DNA of 64,000 nucleotides from Hordeum vulgare subsp. vulgare. Taxonomy: Eukaryota; Streptophyta; Magnoliopsida; Poales; Poaceae. Below are positions 1 through 11,293 of the stretch, one piece after another. Position numbers and translations under genes: made by a program. Positions within the stretch are counted from its first letter, which is position 1. Each line of letters begins with the position of its first letter. The DNA lies in contig NC_058521.1 of assembly GCF_904849725.1 (NCBI RefSeq), positions 339,062,638 through 339,126,637 of the forward strand. The letters run 5' to 3'. The notes below the pieces were generated by a model that saw only the letters and a list, made by a program, of their open reading frames with translations, ran no database searches and was not told the DNA's origin.

Positions 1-1108
1 CCTCAACCGGTGTTGACTCGACAGGGGTTTCCGCTTGCCCTACGCCACCATCTAGAGGGAGCAGAGGTTCTACAACCTCATCAAGTTATATCTTCCTCCC
101 ACTCAATTCTTTCGAGAGAAACTCCTTCTCAAGAAAAGCTCCGTTCTTAGGAACAAACACTTTGCCGTCGGATCTGATATTGAAGGTGTACCCAACTATT
201 TCTTTTGGGTAACCTATGAAGACACACTTTTCCGCTTTGGGTTCCAGCTTTTCAGGCTGAAGCTTTTTGACATAAGCATCACATCCCCAAATTTTAAGAA
301 ACGATAACTTTGGCCTCTTGCCATGCCATAGCTCATATGGTGTCATCTCAAAGGATTTTGATGGTTCCCTATTTAAAGTGAATGCAACTGCCTCTAATGC
401 ATAACCCCAAAACGGTAACGGAAAATCGGTAAGGGACATCATAGATCGCACCATATCTAACAACGTACGATTACGACGTTCGGACACACCATTACGCTGT
501 GGTGTTCCAGTCAGTGTCAACTGTGAAACGATTCCACATTGTCTTAAGTGAACACCAAACTCAAAACTCAGATATTCACCCCCTCGATCGGATCGTAAGA
601 ACTTGATCTTCTTGTTACGATGATTTTCAACTTCACTCTGAAATTGCTGGAGATTTTCAAACATTTCAGACTTGTGCTTCATCAAGTAGATATATCCATA
701 CCTACTCAAATCATCAGTGAAGGTGAGAAAATAACGATATCCGCCACGCGCCTCCACACTCATTGGACCACACGCATCAGTATGTATAATCTCCAACAAG
801 TCACTTGCACGCTCCATTGTTCCGGACAACGGAGTCTTAGTCATCTTGCCCATGAGCCATGGTTCACACGTGTCAAGTGATTTGAAATCAAGTGACTCCA
901 AAAGCCCATCAGCATGGAGTTTCTTCATGCGCTTTACACCAATATGACCTAAGCAGCAGTGCCACAAAAACTTGGCGCTATCATTGTTAACTCTACATCT
1001 TTTGGTCTCAGTGTTATGTATATGTGTCTCATCAAAATCAAGATTCAATATGAACAAACCCCTCACATTGGGTGCATGACCATAAAAGATCTCGTAAAAA
1101 TAGAACAA
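1..1108 (-). pseudogene. copia integrase (GAG-pre-integrase plus integrase core), degenerate
   Basis: The main open stretch, 1108 to 86, encodes 340 residues. An HHCC zinc-binding region is present with His50, His55 and Cys81, but the second cysteine of the CxxC pair is Trp84. The catalytic core keeps Asp111 (HTDACGP), Asp174 (RSDRGGEY) and Glu210 (NGVSERRNRT) with 35 residues between the last two, so the DD35E triad is intact. The copia-type domain after the core (YELWHGKRP, CVFIGYP) follows. A TAA ends the frame just after residue 340, and the same frame then reads on to position 1, so the stop is a later lesion in a longer pol. The frame also differs from the gag-protease stretch upstream, which implies a frameshift near 1110. 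Function, if intact, would be insertion of retrotransposon cDNA into nuclear DNA. Confidence 0.88.
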
Positions 1109-1116
1109 CCATTATT

Positions 1117-2273
1117 CTATGACTTAAATGAGTAACTCTCTCGCGATATACAAGATCCAGATATAATGTTAATGATTAACGCAGGCACGAAATAACAATT
1201 ATTTAAGTTCATAACTAATCCTGATGGTAACGGAAGTGACATTGTGCCGACGGCGATTGCATCAACCTTGGAACCAGTTCCCACGCGCATCGTCACTTCA
1301 TCCTTCGCCAGCCTTCGTTTATTCCGTAGTCCTTGCTTTGAGTTATAAATATGAGCAACAGAACAAGTATCAAATACCCAGGCACTACTACGAGAGTTAG
1401 TTAAGTACACATCAATAACATGTATATCACATATACCAGGTTTGGCGTTGGCCGCCTTCTTATCAGCCAAATACTTGGGGCAGTTGCGCTTCCAGTGACC
1501 CATCCCCTTGCAATAATAGCACTCTAGTTCCGGCTTAGGTCCAGCCTTGGGTTTCTTCGTCGGATTGGCAACAGTCTTGCCACTCTTATTGGTGTTACCC
1601 TTCTTGCCTTTGCCGTTTTTCTTGAAACTAGTGGTCTTATTGACCATCAACACTTGATGCTCTTTCGGAGTTCTGACTCTGCGACTTTCAGCATCGCAAA
1701 TAACTTGCCGGGTGACTTGTTCATCCCTTGCATGTTATAGTTCAACACAAAGCTCTTGTAGCTAGGTGGCAGTGATTGAAGAATTCTGTCAGTAATAGCC
1801 TCTTGTGGGAGTTCAATCCCTAGCTCAGCTAGATAGTTTGAGTACCCAGACATTTTGAGAACATGTTCAGTGACAGACGAATTCTCCTCCATCTTGCAAG
1901 CATAGAATTTATCGGAGGTCTCATACGTCTCGATCTGGGCGTTCTTCTGAAATATAAACTTCAACTCCTGGAACATCTCATATGCCCCATGACGTTCAAA
2001 GCGTCGTTGAAGTCCCGGTTCCAAACCATACAAGACTGCATATTGAACTACTGAGTAGTCCTCCTTACATGATTGCCAAGCGTTCAAAACATCTTGGTCA
2101 GAGGTAGCGGGTGGTTCATCTCCTAGAGCAGGATCAAGGACATAATAATTTTTCCCAGCTTGTAGGATGAGCCTAAGATTACAAGCCCAGTCTACAAAGT
2201 TTCTATCATCAACTTTAAGCTTAGCTTACTCTAGGAACGTATTGTAATTCAGGGTTGCTACTGCGTGAGCCAT
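1117..2273 (-). pseudogene. copia gag with zinc knuckle and protease start, degenerate
   Basis: The likely original start is the ATG at 2273, followed 15 codons later by an in-frame TAA (2228-2226). The frame reopens and runs to about 1647, then continues in another frame from 1653 to 1117, showing a frameshift around 1650. The first part is the copia gag (UBN2-like) with the motif LPPSYKSFV. The second has a basic linker and an intact CX2CX4HX4C zinc knuckle (Cys45, Cys48, His53, Cys58 of the 1653-1117 stretch). The protease active site follows as Asp95-Thr96-Cys97 where Asp-Thr-Gly or Asp-Ser-Gly is expected, so proteolysis is probably lost. The protein would form the cytoplasmic particle that packages element RNA. 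Confidence 0.87.
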
Positions 2274-3512
2274 TGATCTACAACATAAAATATTGCAAAG
2301 TGGGCTTAGACTATGTTAAAAAAATAGCGTTTAACTAATCAAATTACTAATAAACTCCCACTCAGATAGACATCCCTCTAGTTACTTTCAGTGTGGTATG
2401 ATCCAAATTCACTAACTCAAATCCGATCATCATGTGAGTTGAGCGTAGTTTCAGTGGTAAACATCTCTATGCTAATCATAGCAACTATGCGATTCATGCT
2501 CGACCTTTCGGTCTCTCATGTTCCGAGGCCATGTCTGCACATGCTAGGCTTGTCAAGTTTAACCCGAGTGTTCCGCGTATGCAACTGTCTTGCACCCGTT
2601 GTATGTGAAAGTTGAGTCTATCACACCCGAGCATCACGTGGTGTCTCAAAACGACAAACTGTCACAACGGTGCATAGTCGGGGAGAACACAATTTTATCT
2701 TGAAATTTTAGTGAGGGATCACCTTATAATTCTACCGTCGTTCTAAACAAGAGAAGGTGCATAAAAGGATTAACATCACATGCAATTCATAAGTGACATG
2801 ATATGGCCATGATCTTGTGCTTCTTGATCTCCATCACCAAAGCACCGGCATGATCTTCATCGTCACCGGCGCCACACCATGATCTCCATCATCGTGCCGC
2901 CATCGAGGTTGTCGTGCTATCTATGCTATTACTACTAAAGCTACAACCTAGCAATATAGTAAACGCATCTGCAACCACAAACGTTAGTTCAAAGACAACC
3001 CTATGGATCCTGCCGGTTGTCGTAGCATCGACGTGCAAGTCCATATTAACTATTACAACATGATCATCTCATACATCCAATATATCACATCATGTCTTTG
3101 GCCATATCACATCACAAGCATACCCTGCAAAAACAAGTTAGACGTCCTCTAATTTGTTGTTGCATGTTTTAGGTGGCTGCGATGGGTATCTAGTATGATC
3201 GCATCTTACTTACGCAAAAACCACAACGGTGATGTGCAAATTGCTATTTAACCTCTCTCCAAGGACCGCCTCGGTCAAAACCAATTCAACTAAAGTTGAA
3301 GAAACACGCACCCGCCAGTCATCTTTATGCAACAAGTTGCATGTTACTCGATGAAACCGGTCTCTCGTAAGTGTACGAGTAATGTTGGTCCGGGCTGCTT
3401 CAATCCAACAATACCTACGAATCGAGAAAAGACTAAGGAGGGCAGCAAATCGAACATCAACACCCACAAAAACTTTTGTGTTCTACATGAGATTACATCT
3501 ACGCATGAACCT
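2274..3512 (-). other. copia untranslated leader between primer binding site and gag
   Basis: This 1.2-kb stretch has no credible coding sequence; short open frames on either strand are not conserved types. Its position between the primer binding site and the gag ATG makes it the long leader typical of BARE-like elements, which in that family holds dimerisation and packaging signals. I cannot point to a specific signal here. Confidence 0.7.
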
Positions 3513-3526
3513 AGCTCATGATGCCA
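3513..3526 (-). other. primer binding site (initiator tRNA-Met), mutated
   Basis: On the minus strand, one base after the 5' LTR, the sequence reads TGGCATCATGAGCT. The canonical plant initiator-Met site is TGGTATCAGAGC, so there is one substitution and a short insertion. The following bases (AGGTTCATGCGTAGATG) match the usual start of the BARE/Angela leader. Confidence 0.75.
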
Positions 3527-3527
3527 C

Positions 3528-5275
3528 TTTTGAGGAACGTTGCATGGGAAACAGAAAAATTCCTACGCACACGAAGAGCTATCATGGTGATGTTCATATA
3601 CGAGAGGGATATCAGATCCACATACCCTTGTAGATCGCTGAGCGAGAAGTGTTAAGAAATGCAGTTGATATAGTAGTACAGCTTCGTGATTCAAATCACC
3701 GTCATCCCACGATCCGTCCCGATCTTGTACCGAACGGACAACACCTCCTCGTTCAGCAGACGTACAAATCGATGACGATCTCCGCCTTCTTGATCCAGCA
3801 AGAGAGACGGGGAAGTAGATGAGTTCTCTCGTAGTGTGATGGCGCGCCGGTGATGGTGATAATCTATTCCTGCAGGGCTCCGCCCGAGCTCCGCAGAAAT
3901 CTGATCTAGAGGTAGAACTACAAGGTATAGGTTTGAGTTGCACGTGGCAAAGTTGTGTCACAAAAACCCTAAAACCTCTAGTATATATAGGAGGAGGGGA
4001 GGGTCACCAGCCGGAAGGAGGAGGACTCCAACTCCAATTCGGTTTAGGAAGGATGAGTCCTCCTCTTCCTTCCCACCTCCCTCTTTTTTCTCTTTGGTTT
4101 TCTTCTTGTGGCACCATAGCTCACTTGGGCTGGCCTCACCGGCCCACTAAGGGCTGGTGGGCCACCGTAGGGCTATTGGGCTCACTCCCGGGTGGGTGGG
4201 CCCAGTGAAAACCCGGAGCCCATTCGTCACTCTCGGTACACTCCCGGTAATGCCCAAAAATCTTTCCGGTGACCAAATGAAACCATCCTATCTATCAATC
4301 TTTGTTTCTGGACCATTCCGGAAACCCTCGTGATGTCCGTGATCTCATCCGGGAGTCCGAACAACCTTCGGTCACCAACACCTACAACTCAACTATACCG
4401 AAACATCACCGAACCTTAAGTGTGCAGACCCTACGGGTTCGAGAACTATGCACACATGACCCGAGGCACTCCCTGGTCAATATCCAATAGCGGGACATGG
4501 ATGTCGATATTTGATCCTACATATTCTACGAAGATCTTATCGGTTGAACCTCTGTGCCAAGGATTCATATAATCCCGTATAACTTCCCTTTGTCCTTCGG
4601 TATCTTATTTGCCTGAGATTTGATCGTCGGTATCTCTATACCTATTTCAATCTCGTTACCAGCAAGTCTCTTTACTCATTCTGTAATACAAGATCTTGTG
4701 AGTAACACTATAGCCACATTGCTTGCAAGGCTTATATGTGATGTCGTATTACCGAGTGGGCCCCGAGATACCTCTCCGTCACACGGAGTGACAAATCCCA
4801 GTCTTGATCCAAGCTAACTCAACGGACACCTTCGGAGATACCTATAGAGCACCTTTATAGTCATCCAGTAACGTTGTGATGTTTGATACACACAAGGCAT
4901 TCCTCCGGTGCCAGTGAATCACATGATCTCATGGTCATAGGAATGAATACTTGACACGCAGAGAACAATAGCAACAAAATGACACTATCACATGCTACGT
5001 TTACAATTTGGGTCTTGTCCATCACATCATTCTCCTAATGATGTGATCCAGTTATCAAGTGAGAACACTTGCGTATGGTCAGAAAACCTTAACCATCCTT
5101 GATAAACTAGCTAGTCAACTAGAGGCTTACTAGGCACATTGTTTTGTCTATATATCTGCACATGTATCTATGCTTTCATTCAATACAATTATAGCACGTA
5201 TAACAAACGATTATCTTGAAACAGGAAATATAATAATAACTATTTTATCATTGCCTCTAGGGCATATTCCCAACA
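3528..5275 (-). repeat. 5' LTR of the copia element (BARE/WIS/Angela type), 1748 bp
   Basis: The right edge (minus-strand 5' end) is TGTTGGGAATATGCCC, the diagnostic start of this family. The left edge is next to the primer binding site and reads TTTTGAGGAACGTTGCATGG on the plus strand; the terminal bases are slightly degraded from TGTTGGGGAACG. Length is close to the roughly 1.7-1.8 kb known for this group. A deleted solo copy of the same LTR type in the opposite orientation lies at 10029-11293. Confidence 0.88.
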
Positions 5276-5484
5276 TGTAAAATGGACAGAGCTACTGTAT
5301 ACTAAAACGAATAACTAAACACATGCAGGAGTTGGGTTTTACGCGCAACGCGGCCCGAACCTGGGTGAAAACGACCTTGTCGGGCCCTGTCTGTTGGTTC
5401 TGCTCTTGGCACGACCCCTCTCCCTGTCAAACCAGCAAAAGGGGACCGTTGAGGCCCCCATAGGTGTCGATCCTTTCACCGACA
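5276..5484. other. unassigned flank of the copia insertion
   Basis: The bases immediately right of the copia LTR (TGTAA) would be its target duplication, but the partner lies outside the window. I see no gene, repeat boundary or RNA in this stretch. It probably belongs to the same decayed sequence as the coiled-coil exons to its right. Confidence 0.4.
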
Positions 5485-6073
5485 GAAACCAACCTCGAGA
5501 AATCCACTGCCAAGAAATCTGAATTGGAGAAGTTCGTCCAGGACTTTAGTGTGGAACTCTGTGAGAAGCTCAAAGGTATGTCGAGCGTCCGAATACTTCC
5601 CCATGAAAGATCCAAAATTTCTGAGTGATGTTTCTCATCCTCTGTCTTCCGTTGAGTGTAGCCTTTGCCGCCAATGTTGAAGAAGAAACGACGTGAATAG
5701 AGAATGAGCTTGATCCCAAGAGAGGGCTTCTGAAGGACAATGTTGCTTTGTCTCTCCTCATGTTGGAGGATCGTGTTCATTATGTATTGGCTTGTTTCAA
5801 GCTGCTTCAGTCGGCCGTTGGGGAGATTGACCAGGGTAAAACACCTGAATATACTCCTGTGAAGGATGCCCAGTCCATTGTAAACCGTGTGAAGGCCATT
5901 TCCAATAAACTCAAGTCGTGGAAGAAGTCATTGACAAGGGTTGGAGCTGACATTGCCCTTTCACTCGTCCGCATCCATTGCAAGGGTGTGCATGAAGAGA
6001 AGGTGAAGAATCTTCGGGTCGTCAACCGCAAAAGCGCCAAGTTTGGAGACTTCAAGGAGATGTCCATGGCGGC
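5485..6073 (+). pseudogene. spliced coiled-coil exons, probably the C-terminal part of a gypsy-associated accessory (antisense) gene
   Basis: Two exons fit together. Exon 1 (5485-5575) encodes a charged helix (KKSELEKFVQDF) and ends at a GTATGT donor. An 86-bp intron (5576-5661) ends in GTGTAG. Exon 2 from 5662 continues in phase: the split codon restores alanine. One TGA interrupts exon 2 (5694-5696); the open part then runs through a Lys- and Leu-rich segment (SWKKSLTRVGADIALSLVR) up to the LTR that starts at 6074. I associate this coiled-coil type with the C-terminal half of accessory proteins carried antisense by some grass gypsy elements, from memory only. No RT or LTR of a parent element remains next to it. 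It is truncated by both flanking insertions. Confidence 0.55.
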
Positions 6074-6341
6074 TGATACGACTCAAACGTATCTATAGTT
6101 TTTGATGGTTTCATGTTGTTATCTTGTCAAGTTTGGATGTTTTATGTACCTTTTATATCTTTTTGGGGACTAACTTATTAGTTCAGTGCCAAGTGGCAGT
6201 TCCTATTTTTTGTGTTTTTGACTCTTTTCAGATCTGATTTTGGAACGGAGTCCAAACGGAATAAAATCCCCGAAATAAATTTTTCCAGAACAGAAGAAGA
6301 TCGGGGGACTTGAGGGCCAAGGCAGGAGAGCTACAGGGGGC

Positions 6342-6394
6342 CCACAAGCCCTGTAGCCGCCACTAGGGGGGCGGGGCGGCTACCAGGCTTGTGG
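6342..6394 (+). promoter_or_regulatory. GC-rich inverted repeat upstream of LTR TATA box
   Basis: Outer arms CCACAAGCC (6342-6350) and GGCTTGTGG (6386-6394) are perfectly complementary. Inner arms GTAGCCGC (6353-6360) and GCGGCTAC (6376-6383) are also complementary, leaving a G-rich loop. The same outer arms recur at 16816, 18696, 24959, 49960, 59875 and 62427. Confidence 0.7.
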
Positions 6395-6427
6395 CCTCCT
6401 TGGCGCTCCCCTGCCCTAGCTCTTTCG

Positions 6428-6437
6428 CCTATATATT
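6428..6437 (+). promoter_or_regulatory. TATA box of the gypsy 5' LTR
   Basis: CTATATATTC lies 34 bp downstream of the inverted repeat and inside the LTR, where the U3/R boundary is expected. Inferred from position and motif only. Confidence 0.6.
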
Positions 6438-7555
6438 CCCTAAAATCCAGAAAAAAATAAGGCATCCACGAAAACACTTTTCCGCCGCCGCAAGCTTCTG
6501 TTTCCGCGAGATCTCATCTGCAGACCCTTCCCGGTGCCCTGCCGGAGGGGACTTTGGAGTTGGAGGGCTTCTACATCAACATCATCGCCTCTCCAATGAC
6601 TCGTGAGTAGTCCACTTCAGACCTACGGGTCCGTAGTTAGTAGCTAGATGGCTTCTTCTCTCTCTTGGATCTTCAATACAAAGTTCTCCATGATCTTCAT
6701 GGAGATCTATCCGATGTAATCCTCTTTGGCGGTGTGTTTGTCGAGATCCGATGAATTGTGGATTTGTGATCAGATTATCTATGAATTATATTTGAGTCTT
6801 GGGTTTTGTTTGGCGAACTAGATCTATGATTCTTGCAATGGGAGAAGTGCTTGGTTTTGGGTTCATACCGTGTGGTGACCTTTCCCAGTGACAGAAGGGG
6901 CAGCAAGGCACGCATCGTGTTGTTGCCATCAAGGGTAATAGGATGGGCTATTATCATAGATATGAGATTATCCATCTACATCATGTCATCTAGCTTAAGG
7001 CGTTACTCTGTTCTTATGAACTTAATACACTAGATGCATACTAGATGCAGAAAGTATCGGTCTATTTGTTTTGGACGTGATGCCTATAGATATAATCATT
7101 GCCATAGATGACATCACGACTTTGCGCGGTTCTATCAATTGCTCGACAGTAATTCGTTCACCCACCGTCTCTTGCTTTCATGAGAGAAGCCACTAGTGAA
7201 CACTACGACCCTCGGGTCTACTCACAACTATCGTCTCCACTTTTGCTTTTACTTTGCTTTGTTTAATTTTTGCTTTCAGTTATCACTGTGCAAACAATCT
7301 ATAAGGGATTGACAACCCCTTCATAGAGTTGGGTGCAAGCTCTTTGTGTTTGTGCAGGTACTTGTGACTCGACACGATTCTCCCACTGGATCGATACCTT
7401 GGTTCTCAAACTGAGGGAAATACTTACCGCCGCTGTGCTACATCACCCTTTCCTCTTCAAGGGAACACCAACGCAAGGCTCCAAGGCCGCGGGGAAATCC
7501 TTTGCATATTTCCTAAGGAAGTCCCTATAGGCGTAGCCCGTGACAGAAGGATTCC

Positions 7556-7621
7556 TGGCGCCGTTGCCAGGGAAGGTCTGTTGTCGCAGTAGCAGAAGGA
7601 TTTCTGGCGCCGTTGCCGGGG
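7556..7621 (+). other. duplicated primer binding site (tRNA-Asp type)
   Basis: TGGCGCCGTTGCCAGGG (7556-7572) and TGGCGCCGTTGCCGGGG (7605-7621) both match the complement of the 3' end of plant tRNA-Asp (GTC), which ends CCCCGGCAACGGCGCCA. The second is a perfect 17-base match and the first has one mismatch. Each is preceded by CAGAAGGATT followed by CC or TC, so a unit of 49 bp is duplicated in tandem. Normally there is one site. Confidence 0.8.
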
Positions 7622-7878
7622 AGGAGGATCGCTTGCCGAGGAGAGATCAAGTCAAGATCTATCCAAGAAAGTGTCATAAACTCATCTCTTGCATTTACTT
7701 TTTTTGCCAGTTGCCTCTCGTTTTCCTCTCCCCCACTTCACATTTGCCGTTTTCATTTGCCTTTCTCCTTTCCTATTTTTATTTGCCTTTCTCCTTTGCC
7801 GTTTTCTTTTGCCTTTTGCCGTTTTCCGTTGCCAGTTTTCTTGCTTGCTTGTGTTCTTGTTGGTTTGTTGAAGTCATC

Positions 7879-8958
7879 ATGGCTGAAAACACCAAACTTT
7901 GCAACTTCTCGAGTACCAATAATAATGATTTTATTAGTACTCCGATTACTCCCGCCACTAGTGCGGAATCGTATGAAGTCAACGCTGCCTTGCTGAATCT
8001 TGATATGAAAGAGCAATTCTCTGGCCTTCCTAGTGAAGATGCCGCATCCCATCTCAATACCTTCATTGAACTTTGCGATATGCAAAAGAAAAGATATGTG
8101 GATAATGACGTGATTAAGTCGAAGATTTTTCCTTTCTCGTTGCGAGATCGTGCAAAAACTTGGTTTTCTTCTTTGCCTAAAAATAGTATCGATTCTTGGG
8201 ATAAGTGCAAAGATGCTTACATATCCAAGTATTTTCCGCTGGCTAAGATTATCTCCCTACGTAACGATATCATGAATTTCAAGCAACTTGATCATGAACA
8301 CGTTGCACAATCTTGGGAGAGGATGAAGTTAATGATTAGAAATTGTCCCGCTCATGGCTTGAGTTTGTGGATGATTATACAAATCTTTTATGCTGGTTTG
8401 AATTTTGCTTCTCGCAATATCTTGGACTCCGCCTCAGGTGGAACGTTCATGGAAATCACGTTAGCAGATGCTACAAAACTCCTAGACAATATCATGACCA
8501 ACTACTCTCAGTGGCACATTGAAAGGTCACCTGCTAGCAAAAAGGTACATGCTATAGAAGAAATTAACTCGCTTAGTGCTAAGATGGACGAGTTGATGAA
8601 TTTGGTTGCTAGTAGAAATGCTCCTTTAGATCCTAATGACATGCCACTATCTTCCTTGATTGAGAGTAGCAACGCTAGTTTGGACGTTAATTTTGTTGGT
8701 AGCAACAGTTTTGGCAACAACAATGCTTTTAGAGGAAACTATGTTCCTAGGCCTTTTCCTAGTAACTCCTCTAAAAATTATGGCAATTCCTACAACAACA
8801 CTTATGGAAATCACAACAAATTACCCTTTGATTTAGAGAGTAATATCAAAGAGTTCATCAACTCTCAAAAGATTTTCAGTGCGTCCATAGAGGAAAAACT
8901 ACTCAAAATAGACGATTTGGCTAAGAGTGTTGATAGGATGTCTTGTGATATTGATACC
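7879..8958 (+). pseudogene. gypsy gag (retrotransposon gag domain), truncated by nested insertion
   Basis: I choose the ATG at 7879 (MAENTKLCNF) rather than upstream open sequence, which is low-complexity pyrimidine-rich leader. About 360 residues remain open. The capsid-type domain is clear: FSGLPSEDAASHL, then IKSKIFPFSLRDRAKTWFSSLP, then the WERMKLMIRNCPAHGL segment that retrotransposon gag domains share. An Asn-rich tail follows. No zinc knuckle is reached before the frame runs into minus-strand foreign sequence near 8958 and stops. The protein would assemble the element's particle. No stop lies inside the retained part, so it was intact until the insertion. Confidence 0.85.
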
Positions 8959-9645
8959 GGGTGCCTGCTTTGAAAGCGCACATGACATGGTGCTCAATGA
9001 CGTTCTCAACGGTGTTGTGTAGTGTGCTCCACCGCTGGATGTATTCCCTAAGAGTCTTGTTGCTCTTCTGGACACAATGTTGCAGCTCCATCAGGCCACC
9101 TCAACGCCTGTACGTGCCATCAAAGGTCTTGAAGAACACTCGGGCGAGATCACCCTAGCTGTGGATGCTGCTAGAGGGTAGTTGATTGAGCCAAGCCCCC
9201 GCAGACCCCTCCAACATGAGGGCCAGATACTTCATGGCGACGTAATTGTCGTCGATGCCTATCTCGAGGGCCACTCGATAGTCCTCCAACCTAGTCTCTG
9301 GCTTCGACTCCCCATTGAACTTCCCGATCCCAGTGGCCAACCTTTAGTTGTAAGGGACTTCTGCTTCTCGGATGTGTCGTCCGAAGCACTCGAGGCCACG
9401 TGTTGCGTGATTATAGACCGAGTGTTGAACTCGGGGACCCGATAGTCGTCGTCCCCTTTACCCCAATGCCGATTGGGACTTGGCTTGTGGTCATGGGGAC
9501 GGTGAACGAGTGAGCCACCCCCCAAGGGAGGTGACCTGCTTCGGTCTCGGTGACCTTGCCTCCAGTCTCCATGCGGGCCTCTCGGAAGAGGAGGAGACCT
9601 TTGTCGCCTTCTTTGCACGTGCGGGCTATGAGCCAACTGCATGGT
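8959..9645 (-). pseudogene. gypsy gag, capsid-domain part (downstream of the solo LTR), degenerate
   Basis: Reading the minus strand, an Arg/Ser/Pro-rich linker (9642 to about 9350) leads to the capsid-type domain. Motifs include IGKFNGESKPETRLEDYRVA, then MKYLALMLEGSAGAWLNQLP at 9340-9160, and after a stop, LREYIQRWSTLHNTVE near 9050. The pattern GSA-AWL--LP followed by LREYIQRW is typical of the large grass gypsy gags of the Tat/Retand type. At least two stops and one frameshift (around 9340) break it. It ends abruptly at 8959 in the middle of the domain. Confidence 0.78.
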
Positions 9646-10028
9646 GTCAGCTTGGACGGACTAGTTGTGAATGTGATGTTGCGACTATGACACTGCGGAA
9701 TTCTGCTGCATGGCAGTCTTTAACAGAGCCTGGATTTGTTGAAATGCCTTCCTCGGCCGCGCTGTCACTCGGCAGAATTGAATCATCAATCCGAGTGTTC
9801 GCGGCTAGGTTCAATAGAGGTGTCCACATCACCTCGATATGACGCTTGCGATCGTTCTGGAACAACTGCTTATGACTGCGGCTGGAGCTCGACTGGTCGC
9901 TCGCGGCCCGAGCATCCAGCGACCACTGGAGTCGCTCGCGCTCGGCCAGATTGGCTAGACACGCGTTCTCCAGCGCGTTCTCCTCCGGGGTGTTCCCGGT
10001 GATGGGGGTGTGGAGAGCTTGATCACTC
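9646..10028 (-). pseudogene. gypsy gag, N-terminal linker part (downstream of the solo LTR), degenerate
   Basis: The minus strand continues the gag from the solo LTR edge at 10028. It is hydrophilic and degenerate, with a frame from 9865 to 9647. I assign it only by continuity with the recognisable gag on both sides. Confidence 0.5.
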
Positions 10029-11293
10029 TGTTGGAAATATGCCCTAGAGGCAATAATAAAATGGTTATTATCATATTTCCTTGTTCATGATAATCGTCTA
10101 TTGTTCATGCTATAATTGTATTAACAGGAAACAGTAATACATGTGTGAATAAATAGATCACAATGTGTCCCCAGCAAGCCTCTAATTAGCTAGCTTGTTG
10201 AACAATAGATGATCATGGTTTCCTAATCATCGACATTAGATGTCATTGATAACGGGATCACATCATTTGGGAGAATGATGTGATGGACAGGACCCAATCC
10301 TAAGCATAGCACTAGATCGTGTTGTTCGTATGCTAAAGCTTTTCTAATGTCAAGTGTCTTTTCCTTCGACCGTGAGATTGTGCAACTCCCGGATACCGTA
10401 GGAGTGCTTTGGGTGTATCAAACGTCACAACGTAACTGGGTGATTATAAAGGTGCACTACGGGTACCTCCGAAAGTGTCTGTTGGGTTGGTACGAATCGA
10501 GATCGGGATTTTTCACTCCGTGTGAAAGAGAGGTATCTCTGGGCCCACTCGGTAGAACATCATCATGAGATCAATGTGACTAAGGAGTTAGTCACAGGAT
10601 GACGTGCTACGGAACGAGTAAAGAGACTTATCGGTAACGAGATTGAACAAGGTATGGTATACAGACGATCGAATCTCGGGCAAGTTCTATAGCGACAGAC
10701 AAAGGGAATTGTATACGGGATTGATTGAATCCTTGACATCGTGGTTCATCCGATGAGATCATCGTGGAACATGTGGGAGCCACCATGGGTATCTAGATCC
10801 CGCTCATGATTATTGGCCGGAGAGTGTCTCGGTCATGTCTGCATGCCTCCCGAACCCGTAGGGTCTACACACTTAAGGAGACACGGTTTTCCGTCTCTCT
10901 CGGCGCAGCCCTGTCTCTCTTCTTCCTCCTCTCCCACGGTGCTTGGTGAAGCCCTCCCGGGAGACCTCGTCTCTCCATCGACACCACGTCGTCGTGCTGT
11001 CAGAGATCTTCCCCAACCTCTCCCTCCTCCTTGCTGGATCAAGGTGCGGGAGACGTCACCAGGCTGCACGTGTGTTGAACGCGGAGGTGCCGTGATTTGG
11101 CACTAGATCGGAATCACATCGCGATCTAAATCGCCGCGAGTACAACTCCATCAACCGTGTTCTAGCAACGCTTCCGTTGAGAGATCTTCAAAGGTATGAA
11201 GATGCACTCTCCCATCTCTCGTTGCTGGTCTCTCCATAGGAAGATCTGAATATGGCGTAGGAAAATTTTGAATTTGTGCTACGTTAACCAACA
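10029..11293 (+). repeat. copia solo LTR (BARE/WIS/Angela type) nested in gypsy gag, internally deleted
   Basis: Starts TGTTGGAAATATGCCC at 10029 and ends GTTAACCAACA at 11293, the terminus of this family. At 1265 bp it is about 480 bp shorter than the copy at 3528-5275, so it carries internal deletions. The flanks are minus-strand gag on both sides. In element orientation the putative duplications are GAGCA and GAGTG, sharing three of five bases; either they have decayed or the event was not a simple LTR-LTR recombination. Confidence 0.85.

Larger units (their letters stand above)
1..5275 (-). mobile_element. Ty1/copia element of BARE/WIS/Angela type, 5' part, cut by the window edge
   Basis: On the minus strand, right to left, the order is 5' LTR, primer binding site, 1.2-kb leader, gag with zinc knuckle, protease remnant and integrase. 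Integrase before reverse transcriptase is the copia order. RT, RNase H and the 3' LTR lie left of position 1. The LTR edge (CAACA on the plus strand at 5271-5275, preceded by the complement of TATGCCCTAGAGGC) is the typical BARE/WIS/Angela terminus. The coding frame is broken by at least one early stop, two frameshifts and a stop at the end of the integrase frame, so the copy is dead. The target duplication cannot be tested because the other end is missing. Confidence 0.9.
6074..7547 (+). repeat. 5' LTR, TGATACG gypsy type, about 1.47 kb
   Basis: The left edge TGATACGACTCAAACGTATC is a variant of the TGATACGTCTCCAACGTATC terminus shared by several Triticeae gypsy families; it is itself a near-palindrome. 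The right edge is set by the first primer binding site and is uncertain by some tens of bases. A GC-rich inverted repeat (6342-6394) lies 34 bp before a TATA box (6428-6437), which places U3 before about 6460 and R/U5 after it. Confidence 0.75.
6074..8958 (+). mobile_element. gypsy element with TGATACG-type LTR, 5' half (LTR, primer binding sites, gag)
   Basis: The order on the plus strand is LTR, two tRNA-Asp-type primer binding sites, leader and gag. Gag is cut at about 8958 by a minus-strand gypsy fragment, and sequence that looks like the interrupted element resumes at 12499. No protease, RT or integrase follows, so this is probably a non-autonomous gag-only element. Whether the LTR at 16550 is its own 3' LTR is doubtful, because the two LTRs are of different subfamilies. 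Confidence 0.75.

Noticed and set aside
620..880. Plus-strand frame across the copia integrase
   Set aside because: Antisense shadow of the recognised integrase.
5427..5780. Minus-strand 117-residue frame
   Set aside because: Antisense to the coiled-coil exons, which show matching splice phases on the plus strand.
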